DNA of 64,000 nt from Pseudomonadota bacterium (GTDB taxonomy: Bacteria; Pseudomonadota; Gammaproteobacteria; Xanthomonadales; Rhodanobacteraceae): assembly GCA_018240505.1 (NCBI GenBank), contig JAFEFQ010000238.1, positions 1-64,000 on the forward strand. The letters run 5' to 3'. The first letter of the stretch is position 1; each line of letters begins with the position of its first letter. Both the position numbers and the translations under genes were made by a program. The notes below the pieces were generated by a model, which did no database searches, had not been told where the DNA came from, and saw nothing but the letters and a program-made list of their open reading frames with translations. Below are positions 1 through 8,593 of this stretch, one piece after another.

Positions 1-952
1 ACTCGGCATCGGTCTCGCCGGGGAAGCCGACGATGAAATCGCTGGACACGGAAATGTCCTGGCGCGCGCGGCGCAGCTTGCGGATCTTCTGTTTGAACTC
101 GAGCGCCGTGTAGCCGCGCTTCATCGCGCCGAGTACGCGATCGGAACCGGACTGCACGGGCAGATGCAGGTAGTTCGCGAGCTTGGGCACGTTCGCGTAG
201 GCCTCGATCAGCGAGTCGGAGAATTCGAGCGGATGCGAGGTGGTGAAGCGGATGCGGCCGATGCCGTCGAGCTCGGCGATCGCATGGATCAGCAGGGCGA
301 GATCGGCCGCGCCGCCATCGTGCATCGCGCCGCGGTACGCATTGACGTTCTGGCCGAGAAGATTCACTTCGCGCACGCCCTGTTCGGCGAGTTGGGCGAC
401 CTCGGCGATCACGTCGTCGAACGGGCGGCTGATTTCCTCGCCGCGCGTGTACGGCACGACGCAATAGGAACAATATTTCGAGCAGCCTTCCATGATCGAC
501 ACGAACGCGGTCACGCCTTCCTTGCGCGGCGCGGGCAGGTGGTCGAACTTCTCGATCTCGGGGAACGAGATATCGACCTGCGGCTTCTTGCTCTCACGCC
601 GCGCCTCGATCAGCTGCGGCAGACGGTGCAGCGTCTGCGGCCCGAACACGAGATCGACGTAGGGCGCGCGCTTGACGATTGCTTCGCCTTCCTGCGAGGC
701 GACGCAGCCGCCGACGCCGATGACGAGATTCGGATTGTTCGCCTTCAACTCGCGCCAGCGGCCGAGCTGCGAGAACACCTTTTCTTGCGCCTTCTCGCGG
801 ATCGAGCAGGTGTTGACGAGGATGACGTCGGCCTCGGCCTCGTTCTGGGTCAATTCCAGACCATGCGAAGCAGCGAGCACGTCGACCATCTTGGCCGAGT
901 CGTACTCGTTCATCTGGCAGCCGTGGGTCTTGATGAAAAGTTTGCCGGGCAT
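1..952 (-). CDS. miaB: tRNA-2-methylthio-N6-dimethylallyladenosine synthase MiaB (3' end cut by window)
   Basis: Radical-SAM methylthiotransferase that adds the 2-methylthio group to isopentenyl-A37 in tRNAs reading UNN codons; it acts on the product of MiaA, whose gene lies at 46950. About 317 residues are visible from the ATG at 950-952. The auxiliary Fe-S cysteines C12, C49 and C83 of the N-terminal UPF0004 domain are present. The SAM cluster motif reads [10 protein letters not shown] (C157, C161, C164). The TRAM domain lies beyond the window edge. The gene is divergent from the lytic transglycosylase across 171 bp. Identification is firm because all six cysteines and the surrounding residues match the family. 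Confidence 0.97.
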   Translation of the reverse strand, partial: MPGKLFIKTHGCQMNEYDSAKMVDVLAASHGLELTQNEAEADVILVNTCSIREKAQEKVFSQLGRWRELKANNPNLVIGVGGCVASQEGEAIVKRAPYVDLVFGPQTLHRLPQLIEARRESKKPQVDISFPEIEKFDHLPAPRKEGVTAFVSIMEGCSKYCSYCVVPYTRGEEISRPFDDVIAEVAQLAEQGVREVNLLGQNVNAYRGAMHDGGAADLALLIHAIAELDGIGRIRFTTSHPLEFSDSLIEAYANVPKLANYLHLPVQSGSDRVLGAMKRGYTALEFKQKIRKLRRARQDISVSSDFIVGFPGETDAE

Positions 953-1123
953 GGCGCGTGAAACTCGTTAAGGCAGGGAATTTTTCGTGAACCGCGCATT
1001 CTAAAGCGGGATTGGACTGCCTGCCATGTGCCGGAGTCGCCGGCCGGCGCGTATTTGTGACGCGCAACGCTTGGCAAAACCCCTTGTCTGTCAGAAACTT
1101 GGCAGCCGAAAATTGGGACATCG

Positions 1124-2170
1124 ATGAATCCTGCGTTACGCCATTGGGCCCCTTGGGTCGTGCTCGCCTTCGTTCTTGCGACGTTGGCGCCGTCGGCGCT
1201 CGCCGGGGCGGTGTATCGCTGCTCGGGTGCGCAGGGCGAAATCGCGATCACGAACAAGCCCGAGGGCTACGCCGCCTGCACGAAGCTCGCCAACAGCGAC
1301 TATGCCGAACCGGCGGCGAAGGCGCGCAAACCGGTGCTCAAGACAGAAATGGCGAAACCGCCCGCGGTGGCCGAAGCGGCCAGGCCGGACAAGGTCGCTG
1401 CGGATTCGCACGGGCCCGATGCCGCCAAGCCGGTAGCGAGTCAACCGGAGCCGGTCGCGGCGAAGCCGGCAACGGCGGGTGGCCCGCGCAGCGAATACAA
1501 ATCGGCCCCGGCTTCGCCGTTTGCCGATGTTGTCAGCGAAACACGCCTCAACGGCGAGGCGCCGGCCAGGGCCACGCCGAACGCGACCGAGCGCCCCGAC
1601 CGGCACATCGAAGTGCGCCGCGGCGCGGTGTACAAGGTCGCGCGCGCGAACGGCATCGTCGAGTACACCAACATCAAACCCGGCGGCGGGGCCTACACGA
1701 TGATGTTCACCTACATCGCGACCTGCTACGCCTGCGACGTGAAGTCGGCGGTCAACTTCGCCACGCTCGCGCTCAACCTCGATGCGTACAAGGACGAAGT
1801 GGCCACGGCGGCGTCCGAGTTCGGCGTCGACCAGGCGCTGCTGCGCGCGGTGATCCATGCCGAGTCGGCGTTCAACCCGAACGCGATTTCGGTCAAGGGC
1901 GCGCAGGGGCTGATGCAACTGATGCCGGCGACGGCGAACGACATGGGCGTGGCCAGCCCGTTCGATCCTGCGCAGAACATTCGTGGCGGCGCGCGCTACC
2001 TTTCGACGCTGCTCAAACTGTTCAACGGCGACGAGCGCCTCGCTGCCGCGGCGTACAACTCCGGCCCGCAGAACGTGCAGAAGTACAGCGGCGTGCCGCC
2101 GTTCGACGAAACGCGGGTCTACGTCGAGCGCGTGGCGACCTTGCGCAAGCGCTACGGCGAGGCACGCTGA
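1124..2170 (+). CDS. Secreted lytic transglycosylase, SLT/GH23 domain
   Basis: Periplasmic or envelope lytic transglycosylase of 348 residues that would cleave peptidoglycan between MurNAc and GlcNAc. An N-terminal signal segment (about residues 8-28, ending APSALAG) is followed by a short DUF4124-like strand (VYRCSGAQGEIAITNKP), an Ala/Lys/Pro-rich linker, a second DUF4124-like stretch (VYKVARANGIVEYTN, about 169-184) and the SLT domain (about 225-340). The catalytic Glu is E247 in HAESAFNPNAIS. The GLMQLMPATA and AAAAYNSGP motifs follow as expected. The exact Mlt/Slt subclass is not clear. It stands alone between miaB and degS. Confidence 0.9.
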   Translation: MNPALRHWAPWVVLAFVLATLAPSALAGAVYRCSGAQGEIAITNKPEGYAACTKLANSDYAEPAAKARKPVLKTEMAKPPAVAEAARPDKVAADSHGPDAAKPVASQPEPVAAKPATAGGPRSEYKSAPASPFADVVSETRLNGEAPARATPNATERPDRHIEVRRGAVYKVARANGIVEYTNIKPGGGAYTMMFTYIATCYACDVKSAVNFATLALNLDAYKDEVATAASEFGVDQALLRAVIHAESAFNPNAISVKGAQGLMQLMPATANDMGVASPFDPAQNIRGGARYLSTLLKLFNGDERLAAAAYNSGPQNVQKYSGVPPFDETRVYVERVATLRKRYGEAR

Positions 2171-2201
2171 GAAGCTTCCGGGGAAGCGGGCGGTCGCCTG
2201 G

Positions 2202-3473
2202 CTACGGATTGGCGTTCGGCCCCGTCTGGGCAGGAGCCTGCGGGCGTTCGGCGAGTTCCATATCGAAATGCAGCTGCTTGTCGCCGCGCTGGACGGTCAC
2301 GCTGACTTTGGTGCCCGGTGCGAGGTGGGTTTCGCGGTTGCGCAGCGCCAGCGCATTCGGTACCCATTGCTCGTCGAGACGGGTTATCACGTCGCCGATC
2401 TGGAGCCCCGCTTTGGTCGCAGGGCTGTCGGCGGCGACCTCGACGACGACGGCGCCGCCGGTCACCACGGGCATCGGATCGCCGGACTGCATGGGCGCGT
2501 CGCGGCAGGTAACGCCGATCCAGGCGCGGATGACGCGGCCGTAGCGGATGATCTGGTCGAGCACCTTCTTCGCGCGCTCGACCGGAATGGCGAAGCTGAT
2601 GCCGACGTTGCCGCCGTTCGCCGAAGGCAAGGTGTCCGAATTGATGCCGACCAGCTCGCCGTGGGCGTTGACCAGCGCGCCCCCGGAGTTGCCCGAGTTG
2701 ATCGCCGCGTCGGTCTGGATGAAGTCCTCGCCGGTCTCCGGGTGGATGATGCGGCCGACCGCGCTCACGATGCCCATCGTCACGGTCTTGTCCAGTCCGA
2801 ACGGGTTGCCGATCGCGAGGACGATGTCGCCGACCACGGCCGGTCGCGCCGCGATCGGGATCGTGGCCACGTTCCAGACGTCGAGCTTGAGCACCGCGAG
2901 GTCGGTCTCCTTGTCGCTGCCGATGACCTTGGCCGGCATGCTGCGGCCGTCGGGCATGCCTACGCTGATATTGGTGGCGCGCTCCACGACGTGATGGTTG
3001 GTGAGAACGTAGCCGTCCGGGCTGACGATCACGCCGGATCCGAGGTTCTGCGTGGGCACGTTGGTCACCACCTTCGCCGGGACCACGGGCGGCAGGTTGG
3101 GGTTGTCGGTCCTTACCAGTACCTGCCTCGTCTGCTGCTCGATCTTGTTGACGAAAATGCTCACGACCGCGGGGCTGGCGGCTTCGACGGCGGTCGAATA
3201 CGAGGCAGTGACCGAACCGGTTTCCGGCTGGACGGCGTTCGTTCTGCCGCTCGGGCCAAAAGCCACGATCGGCCCCGGCGGCTGCGCCGCGGGCTTCTTT
3301 GCCGTTGATTTTGCGGATTCGCCTTGCGTGGGGGCAGCAGGCGCAGATTCCTCCGTCGAGCCGCGCAGGCGCGCGCCCCACTGCGGCGCAAACAGCGAGA
3401 TCACGAAGGCGAGGGCTAGCCCCAGGGTGACGTATTGCGCGACGAACTGGATCAGGCGGGCGAGATTTTTCAT
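2202..3473 (-). CDS. degS: Membrane-anchored HtrA-family serine protease, DegS/AlgW-like
   Basis: Trypsin-like protease of 423 residues with one N-terminal transmembrane anchor (about residues 12-30), a Pro/Ala-rich linker, a protease domain and a single PDZ domain (about 325-410). The single anchor plus single PDZ is the DegS/AlgW layout rather than soluble DegP. The catalytic triad is visible as H161 (TNHHVV), D191 (KETDLAVL) and S263 (GNSGGAL). Family members sense misfolded outer-membrane proteins in the periplasm and start cleavage of the anti-sigma factor RseA/MucA. It lies alone and is divergent from petABC. DegQ-like function is possible, but the anchor argues against it. Confidence 0.9.
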   Translation of the reverse strand: MKNLARLIQFVAQYVTLGLALAFVISLFAPQWGARLRGSTEESAPAAPTQGESAKSTAKKPAAQPPGPIVAFGPSGRTNAVQPETGSVTASYSTAVEAASPAVVSIFVNKIEQQTRQVLVRTDNPNLPPVVPAKVVTNVPTQNLGSGVIVSPDGYVLTNHHVVERATNISVGMPDGRSMPAKVIGSDKETDLAVLKLDVWNVATIPIAARPAVVGDIVLAIGNPFGLDKTVTMGIVSAVGRIIHPETGEDFIQTDAAINSGNSGGALVNAHGELVGINSDTLPSANGGNVGISFAIPVERAKKVLDQIIRYGRVIRAWIGVTCRDAPMQSGDPMPVVTGGAVVVEVAADSPATKAGLQIGDVITRLDEQWVPNALALRNRETHLAPGTKVSVTVQRGDKQLHFDMELAERPQAPAQTGPNANP

Positions 3474-3550
3474 TCGAGCTCGAAAGCGGGGCAGACGTTT
3501 TGTTTTCGTTGTCTGCGAGGCGGGGCTTTGGTTAAACTAACACGATTTTT

Positions 3551-3717
3551 GCGGGAGCCCGCGTGGGCTGCTCAGCGGATTTTCAGCCTGGAGCGGTTTG
3601 GAAAACCGCTCCGGCACATGGATGCGCCGACGCGTCGAGCACGCAAGTGCTTGACGCGGCAAACGTGGCGCGGCTCTGCCGCGACCGTTTGTTTGCCCGA
3701 TCTGATCAAATCGGGTG
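3551..3717 (+). other. Run of consecutive hairpins in the petABC leader
   Basis: Between degS and petA lie back-to-back dyads: agccc/gggct (3556-3569), a perfect 10-bp stem 3590-3599/3603-3612 with a 3-nt loop, a 12-bp stem with one G-T pair 3631-3642/3647-3658 closed by a GCAA loop, a two-part stem 3661-3674/3678-3690 with a TCT loop, and cccgat/atcggg (3696-3715). None has a T-run, so they do not look like simple terminators. They may be a palindromic repeat cluster or a structured 5' leader of the bc1 operon. Confidence 0.6.
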
Positions 3718-3765
3718 GCAGGACGCCCGGTTTTGTGAATTTCTCAAATATCTTCGGAGTGCCGG

Positions 3766-4362
3766 ATGGCAAATGAGGGTGTGAATCAGGGACGCCGCAG
3801 ATTCCTGACCGGGACGACCGCGGTCGTCGGCGGCATCGGGGCTGCGTTCGCGGCGACTCCCTTTATCAAGTCGTGGCAGCCGAGCGAGCGGGCGAAGAAC
3901 GCCGGTGCGCCGGTGCTGCAGGACATCAGCAAGATCGAGCCCGGGCAGAAGATTTCCGTGCTCTGGCGCGGCTCGCCGGTGTGGATCGTCAACCGCACCA
4001 AGGCGATGCTCGACACGCTGCCCGGCCTCGACGGCCGCCTGCGCGATCCGAAGTCGCTGGTCGACAACCAGCCCAAGTACGCGCAGAACGAAAACCGCTC
4101 GATCAAGCCCGAGTGGCTCGTGATGATCGGCATCTGCACGCATCTGGGCTGCTCGCCCGAGTACGTGCCCGAGATAAAGCCCGAGCCGTTCGATCCGGAG
4201 TGGAAGGGCGGCTTCTTCTGCCCCTGCCACAAGTCGCGCTACGACATCTCCGGTCGTGTGTTCCAGGGCGTGCCCGCGCCGGCGAACATGGTCGTGCCGC
4301 CGTACAAGTTCGTCGACGACACCCACATCCTGATTGGCGTGAATCCGGAGGACAAAGCCTAA
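3766..4362 (+). CDS. petA: Ubiquinol-cytochrome c reductase, Rieske iron-sulfur subunit
   Basis: High-potential 2Fe-2S subunit of cytochrome bc1, moving electrons from ubiquinol to cytochrome c1 in the inner membrane. The protein has 198 residues. The N-terminus carries a twin-arginine type signal-anchor (GRRRFLTG, then a hydrophobic segment to about residue 33). The cluster boxes are CTHLGC (ligands C124, H126) and CPCHKS (ligands C152, H155), with C129 and C154 placed for the usual disulfide. It is the first gene of petABC; its TAA overlaps the petB ATG by one base, so the subunits are probably translationally coupled. A hairpin-rich leader precedes it. Confidence 0.97.
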   Translation: MANEGVNQGRRRFLTGTTAVVGGIGAAFAATPFIKSWQPSERAKNAGAPVLQDISKIEPGQKISVLWRGSPVWIVNRTKAMLDTLPGLDGRLRDPKSLVDNQPKYAQNENRSIKPEWLVMIGICTHLGCSPEYVPEIKPEPFDPEWKGGFFCPCHKSRYDISGRVFQGVPAPANMVVPPYKFVDDTHILIGVNPEDKA

Positions 4363-5648
4363 TGGCCAACGTATTCACTGCCATCGGCAACTGGGTCAAC
4401 GAGCGCGCACCGGGCATGATGCCGGTGTACCGCAAGCACATGACCGAGTACTACGCGCCGAAGAACTTCAACTTCTGGTACTACTTCGGCGTGCTCGCCA
4501 TCGTCGTGCTGGTCAACCAGATCCTGACCGGCATCTTCCTGACGATGTTCTACAAGCCGGGCGCGGCGACCGCGTTCGACTCGGTCGAATACATCATGCG
4601 CGATGTCGACTGGGGCTGGCTGATCCGCTATATGCACTCGACCGGCGCGTCGATGTTCTTCATCGTCATCTACCTGCACATGTTCCGCGGCCTGATGTAC
4701 GGCTCGTACAAGAAGCCGCGCGAACTGGTCTGGCTGCTCGGCATGTTCATCTTCCTCGCGCTGATGGCCGAGGCGTTCATGGGCTACGTGCTGCCGTGGG
4801 GCAACATGTCGTTCTGGGGCGCGAAGGTGATCATTTCGCTGTTCGGCGCGGTACCGCTGATCGGCGACACGCTCGTGCAGTGGATCATGGGCGACTACAA
4901 CCCGGCCGACGCGACGCTGAACCGTTTCTTCGCCCTGCACGTGATCGCGCTGCCGCTCGTGTTGCTGCTGCTCGTCGTGCTGCACATCTTCGCCCTGCAC
5001 GAAGTCGGTTCGAACAACCCGGACGGCGTCGAGATCAAGAAGAAGAAGGATCCGGCCACGGGCAAGCCGCTCGACGGCATCCCGTTCCACCCGTACTACA
5101 CGGTGCACGACATCGTCGGCGTCGGTTTCTTCCTGACGATCTGCGCGTTCATCATCTTCTACCAGCCCACCGTCGGCGGCTGGTTCCTCGAGAACGACAA
5201 CTTCATCCAGGCCAACCCGCTCGTCACCCCGCCGGAAATCAAGCCGGTGTGGTACTTCACGCCTTTCTACGGAATCCTGCGCGTGATCCCGAGCAAGGGT
5301 CTGGGCATCTTCGCGATGTTCGCCTCGATCGTGTTGCTGTTCCTGCTGCCGTGGGTCGATCGCGGCGCGGTCAAGTCGATCCGCTACCGCGGTCTCGGCT
5401 ACAAGATCGCGCTCGGCTTGTTCGCGCTGACCTTCCTGCTGCTCGGTTCGATCGGCGCCGGGCTGACTGGCGAGGCGATTCCGAAGCTGTTCGGCGCCAG
5501 CGCCGACGTGACCAGCATCGAGATGCACTTCGGCTGGCTGCTCGTCCTGATGTATTTCGGCTATTTCATCTACCTGTGGGTCTACACGGCGTTCGGCTTC
5601 GAAAAAACCAAACCGGTGCCGGAGCGCGTTACGGGAGGCGGACACTAA
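4362..5648 (+). CDS. petB: Ubiquinol-cytochrome c reductase, cytochrome b subunit
   Basis: Full-length cytochrome b of 428 residues, the quinol-oxidising membrane core of complex III. The four haem-ligand histidines are visible as two pairs, H92/H106 (RYMHSTGASMFF and YLHMFRG) and H193/H208 (ALHVIALP and VLHIF), followed by ALHEVGSNNP. The Qo-site PEWY-like motif appears as PVWYFTPFY after PPEIK. Eight hydrophobic helices can be traced. A charged EIKKKKDPATGK loop follows the second histidine pair, as in other proteobacterial versions. Start and stop each overlap the neighbouring pet gene by one base. Confidence 0.97.
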   Translation: MANVFTAIGNWVNERAPGMMPVYRKHMTEYYAPKNFNFWYYFGVLAIVVLVNQILTGIFLTMFYKPGAATAFDSVEYIMRDVDWGWLIRYMHSTGASMFFIVIYLHMFRGLMYGSYKKPRELVWLLGMFIFLALMAEAFMGYVLPWGNMSFWGAKVIISLFGAVPLIGDTLVQWIMGDYNPADATLNRFFALHVIALPLVLLLLVVLHIFALHEVGSNNPDGVEIKKKKDPATGKPLDGIPFHPYYTVHDIVGVGFFLTICAFIIFYQPTVGGWFLENDNFIQANPLVTPPEIKPVWYFTPFYGILRVIPSKGLGIFAMFASIVLLFLLPWVDRGAVKSIRYRGLGYKIALGLFALTFLLLGSIGAGLTGEAIPKLFGASADVTSIEMHFGWLLVLMYFGYFIYLWVYTAFGFEKTKPVPERVTGGGH

Positions 5649-6454
5649 TGTCATCATCCATGACGACGAGAGTCCAAAAGCGGCCATCACTGGCCGCACT
5701 TCTCAATGAAAATCTTCCCGCCATGATGCGTAAAGCCGCGTTCGTTTTTGCCTGCGTCGCATTCGCCGCACCCGTCCTGGCCGAAGAAGGCGCGGGCTTG
5801 CAGGTCGCGAACACCAAGGTCGGCAACATCGCCTCGCTGCAACGCGGCGCGCGCCTGTACTTCAACTACTGCTCGGGTTGCCACTCGATCAAGTATCAGA
5901 GCTACTCGCGCCTGGCCGAAGACCTCAAGCTTTCGCCCGACGAGGTGCTCAAGAACTTCGCCTTCACCGGCGCGAAGATCGGCGACCAGATCGTCTCCAA
6001 CATGCCTGCCGATCACGCGCAGGAATGGTTCGGCAAGGCACCGCCCGATCTTTCGCTCGAAGCGCGCGCGAAGGGTCCGGACTGGATCTACACGTATCTG
6101 AAGTCCTTCTACCTCGATCCGTCGCGTCCGGTCGGCTGGAACAACACCGTGTTCCCGGGCGCCTCGATGCCGAACGTGCTCTGGGAGTTGCAGGGCACCC
6201 AGGTCGCGCACTATGCGCCGGCCAAGCCGGGCGAGGAGCCGGCGGTCGAGAAACTCGAACTGGCGAGCAAGGGCAGCCTGTCGGCCGAGGAGTTCGACTC
6301 CGCCGCGCGCGACATCACCGCCTTCCTGCAGTATGTCGGCGAGCCCGCGGCATTGAAGCGCGAGGCGGTAGGCGTGTGGGCGATCCTGTATCTCGTGTTC
6401 TTCACGTTCCTGGCCTGGCTGCTCAACAAGGAGTACTGGAAGGACGTGAAGTAA
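5648..6454 (+). CDS. petC: Ubiquinol-cytochrome c reductase, cytochrome c1 subunit
   Basis: Haem c subunit of complex III, periplasmic with a C-terminal anchor (about 20 residues, VGVWAILYLVFFTFLAWLL). The haem-binding motif is CSGCH and the axial Met is in the FPGASMPN region. Two starts are possible. The ATG at 5648 overlaps the petB stop and has a strong GGGAGGCGG ribosome site, giving 268 residues with a 25-residue extension before the signal peptide. The ATG at 5723 gives the ordinary signal peptide MMRKAAFVFACVAFAAPVLA. The extension is encoded by a short hairpin repeat that also occurs at 6465 and 40634, so it looks like an insertion between the ribosome site and the old start. Confidence 0.95.
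   Translation: MSSSMTTRVQKRPSLAALLNENLPAMMRKAAFVFACVAFAAPVLAEEGAGLQVANTKVGNIASLQRGARLYFNYCSGCHSIKYQSYSRLAEDLKLSPDEVLKNFAFTGAKIGDQIVSNMPADHAQEWFGKAPPDLSLEARAKGPDWIYTYLKSFYLDPSRPVGWNNTVFPGASMPNVLWELQGTQVAHYAPAKPGEEPAVEKLELASKGSLSAEEFDSAARDITAFLQYVGEPAALKREAVGVWAILYLVFFTFLAWLLNKEYWKDVK
5651..5712 (+). repeat. Short hairpin repeat 'A' at the petC start
   Basis: About 60 bp related to copies at 6465 and 40634. The core is GCGGCC-ATCACT-GGCCGC followed by ACTTCTCAATGAA. It lies inside the petC reading frame and encodes RPSLAALLNEN. The same peptide-like reading frame is open in the other copies but there it is not within a recognised gene. Confidence 0.75.
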
Positions 6455-6464
6455 TTCCCGCGAT

Positions 6465-6520
6465 CATCCCTTGATTGCGGGAATCGGGAAGCCGCCTTCC
6501 CTGGCGGCACCTCCCGGGAA
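6465..6520 (+). repeat. Short hairpin repeat 'B'
   Basis: Related to copies at 5651 and 40634: ATCcCTTGATtGCG, then GCCGCC-TTCCCT-GGCGGC, then ACcTCCC. The hairpin arms differ from copy C by paired changes (GCGGCC to GCCGCC and GGCCGC to GGCGGC), so base pairing is kept. Confidence 0.75.
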
Positions 6521-6562
6521 AATCCGGCTCTTCCCGGAGACTTCCGCAAGCTTGGCAGACAC

Positions 6563-6589
6563 AAGACCGGCGCCAAAGGCGCCGGTCTT
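6563..6589 (+). terminator. Rho-independent terminator after petABC
   Basis: Perfect 12-bp stem aagaccggcgcc / ggcgccggtctt with an AAA loop, followed by cgttt. It lies 109 bp past petC and before sspA, so it should end the bc1 operon transcript. Confidence 0.8.
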
Positions 6590-6778
6590 CGTTTACTCCT
6601 GGCATCCAGCCTTTCGCCGCTGCGCGGCGGCTGTGCCGTTCGCGCTGCTCCTGCGGCGCGGTGCGGACTAGGCGTCGCCTGCGCGTGGGTGTAAATTGTT
6701 GCAAAGGCGTGGCGGCCAGCCACCCCAGCCGCCGACATCGGCTCCCAGGGGCGTTGGGACACATAGGGAAGTCGCAGC

Positions 6779-7402
6779 ATGGTCTTGAATCCGCGGTCGC
6801 GTACCGTTTTGACTCTGTATTCCTCGCGCGACGACGTGCAGTGCCATCGCGTCCGCCTGGTTCTGGCAGCAAAGGGCGTGGCTCACGACTTCGTCGCGGT
6901 CAATCCCGCATCGCCACCCGAGGATCTCGTCGACCTCAATCCGTATCACAGCGTGCCGACCCTGGTCGACCGCGACCTCGTGCTCTACGAAACGGGCGTG
7001 ATCTGCGAGTACCTCGATGAGCGTTACCCGCATCCGCCGCTGATGCCGATCGATCCGCTGTCGCGAGCGCGCCTGCGCCTGGCGACGGTGCGCATGGAGC
7101 GCGACTGGTATCCGTTCGTCGAACAGATTGCGGCCGGCGGCCGCCCCGCCGACAACGCGCGCAAACGCCTGCGCGAAACGCTGCTGGCGAGCCTGCCCCT
7201 GTTCAAGGCGGCGAAGTTCTTCCTCAATCCGGAGATGAGTCTCGCCGATTGCGCGCTCGCGCCGTTGATCTGGCGCCTGCCGAGCCTCGGCGTCGAACTG
7301 CCGCGCGAGGCGCGCGTGATCGACGACTACGGCGAGCGCATCTTCCGCAACCCCGGTTTCAGCCGCAGCCTGACCGAAGAAGAGAAGGCACTGCGCGCGT
7401 GA
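6779..7402 (+). CDS. sspA: Stringent starvation protein A
   Basis: GST-fold protein of 207 residues that binds RNA polymerase during stationary phase or stress. The N-terminal thioredoxin-like domain (LTLYSSRDDVQCHRVRLVLA, then NPYHSVPTLVDRDLVLYET) and the helical C-terminal domain (SLADCALAPLIWRLPSLG) match SspA. The catalytic residues of true glutathione transferases are not conserved in this family. It is followed by sspB after 17 bp. The petC-sspA-sspB order is the usual one in beta- and gammaproteobacteria, which supports the call. Confidence 0.95.
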   Translation: MVLNPRSRTVLTLYSSRDDVQCHRVRLVLAAKGVAHDFVAVNPASPPEDLVDLNPYHSVPTLVDRDLVLYETGVICEYLDERYPHPPLMPIDPLSRARLRLATVRMERDWYPFVEQIAAGGRPADNARKRLRETLLASLPLFKAAKFFLNPEMSLADCALAPLIWRLPSLGVELPREARVIDDYGERIFRNPGFSRSLTEEEKALRA

Positions 7403-7419
7403 CCGCGCGAGACCCCACC

Positions 7420-7851
7420 ATGACCACCGCCACGATGACATCCAACCGCCCGTACCTGCTGCGCGCCACGTACGAGTGGATCGCCGATAACGGCATGACC
7501 CCATATATTCTCGTCGATGCCAACGCGCCCGGCGTCAAGGTGCCGAGGAGTGCGATCAAGGATGGCCGCGTCGTGCTCAATGTCGCCGCGCGCGCCGTCG
7601 CCCAGCTCGAACTCGGCGCGGATCGCGTGCGTTTCATGGCGCGCTTTTCCGGCGTGTCTCAGGCCGTCGAAGCGCCCATCGCCGCAGTCCTTGCGATCTA
7701 CGCGCAGGAAAACGGGCAGGGCATGATGTTTCCGGCCGAGAATCAGACCGCGGCCGCGCAGCCGCCCGCGGAAACGTCTGCGCCCGCCGCTTCGGTGACG
7801 CCGGCCGACCCGGCGCCGAAAAAGGGCCCACATCTGCGCGTGGTCAAGTAG
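7420..7851 (+). CDS. sspB: ClpXP adaptor, stringent starvation protein B
   Basis: Adaptor that delivers ssrA-tagged peptides to ClpXP. The protein has 143 residues. The folded domain spans about residues 7-105 (RPYLLRATYEWIADNG, TPYILVDA, GRVVLNVAARAV, VRFMARFSGVSQ). A flexible Ala/Pro-rich linker follows and the tail ends in GPHLRVVK, the short ClpX-binding peptide typical of SspB. The first ATG (7420) is used; an in-frame ATG at 7435 is an alternative that would lose five residues. Probably co-transcribed with sspA. Confidence 0.95.
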   Translation: MTTATMTSNRPYLLRATYEWIADNGMTPYILVDANAPGVKVPRSAIKDGRVVLNVAARAVAQLELGADRVRFMARFSGVSQAVEAPIAAVLAIYAQENGQGMMFPAENQTAAAQPPAETSAPAASVTPADPAPKKGPHLRVVK

Positions 7852-7912
7852 GCGGAGTTCAGGAACCTCTACACAAGCTACTACGCTCGACCCGATTCAA
7901 TCCAAAATCGGG

Positions 7913-8075
7913 CGTGCCGGCGGTGCTCGGACTGCGCAGGCAGGATGCCGGAGCGAACATTCGCGCAGCGAATGGCCCGCAGGGCGAGCCGCGCATGCGG
8001 CGAGTCATCCTCACATACGTCTATGTGTGCTCCGGTTCCTGCGCTCCGGCGACGCGCGAACGGTCTCGCTCGCTA
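7913..8075. repeat. Composite palindromic repeat downstream of sspB
   Basis: The left part (7940-8007) has the hairpins attcgcgcagcgaat and gcccgcagggc and is shared with 52196-52267. The right part (catcctcacatacgtctatg, then ctccggttcctgcgctccg) is shared with 25104-25162. No gene is supported in 7852-8094. Confidence 0.65.
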
Positions 8076-8094
8076 CGCTTGTGCAGAGGTTCCT

Positions 8095-8454
8095 TCAGTT
8101 TGCCCGGCGCGGCAGTTCGATCACGTTCGAGCTGCGGACGACCGGCTGCGTGTCGGTGACCGGCAGGCTCCATGCGAGCAGGCGCCCGTCAAGCATCGTC
8201 AATCCGCCCCGATGGCGGTCGTGGCCGTCGAGACTGACCTCGAAACGATAGTTGCGGCGCAGACGCAGATGGCCTTCGGCATTGCGCGCGAAGCCGACGC
8301 CGGCCAGCGATACGCTCTGGTCGAGCAACTGCACGCCCGCCTTGGCGCAGAGATCGTGCCCGAGCGCGCGCGCGAGGTCGCGCGCTTTCAGCGCGTTCTG
8401 CCATAGCGCCAGCGCGGCGAGCAGCAGGATTACGGCGAGCATCGGACCAATCAT
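8095..8454 (-). CDS. DUF3301 family membrane-associated protein
   Basis: Small protein of 119 residues with an N-terminal hydrophobic segment (about residues 2-18, IGPMLAVILLLAALALWQ) and then a conserved-looking domain with AKAGVQLLDQSVSL, HLRLRRNYRFEVS and RRGGLTMLDGRLLAW-like elements that match my memory of DUF3301. The start at 8454 is chosen because it opens with the membrane segment; an open frame extends 27 residues further upstream but that part is low-complexity. No function is known for the family. It is convergent with sspB. Confidence 0.75.
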   Translation of the reverse strand: MIGPMLAVILLLAALALWQNALKARDLARALGHDLCAKAGVQLLDQSVSLAGVGFARNAEGHLRLRRNYRFEVSLDGHDRHRGGLTMLDGRLLAWSLPVTDTQPVVRSSNVIELPRRAN

Positions 8455-8593
8455 CTCGCAAGTGTATCGGTTGCCCGGCCGGATCGGTATGGCCTGCCGA
8501 TGCGCGCGCCTTGCACCGGAGCCTGCGCTGGGCAATAATGCGCGCCCCGCGCGATCCGCGCCGGGCTTCAGATCGCCGCAACGGCGACGCGAA

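Larger units (their letters stand above)
6455..6778 (+). other. petC-sspA intergenic region (324 bp)
   Basis: Contains the repeat copy at 6465-6520 and the terminator at 6563-6589. The remaining 190 bp before sspA holds a short GC dyad (gccgctgcgcggcggc, near 6616) and an AT-richer patch (gtgtaaattg, near 6691) that could be a -10 region. No coding sequence is supported. Confidence 0.6.

Noticed and set aside
3588..3660. tRNA or tmRNA-like gene in the petA leader
   Set aside because: The hairpins do not form a cloverleaf: no T-arm GTTCGA motif and no acceptor pairing.
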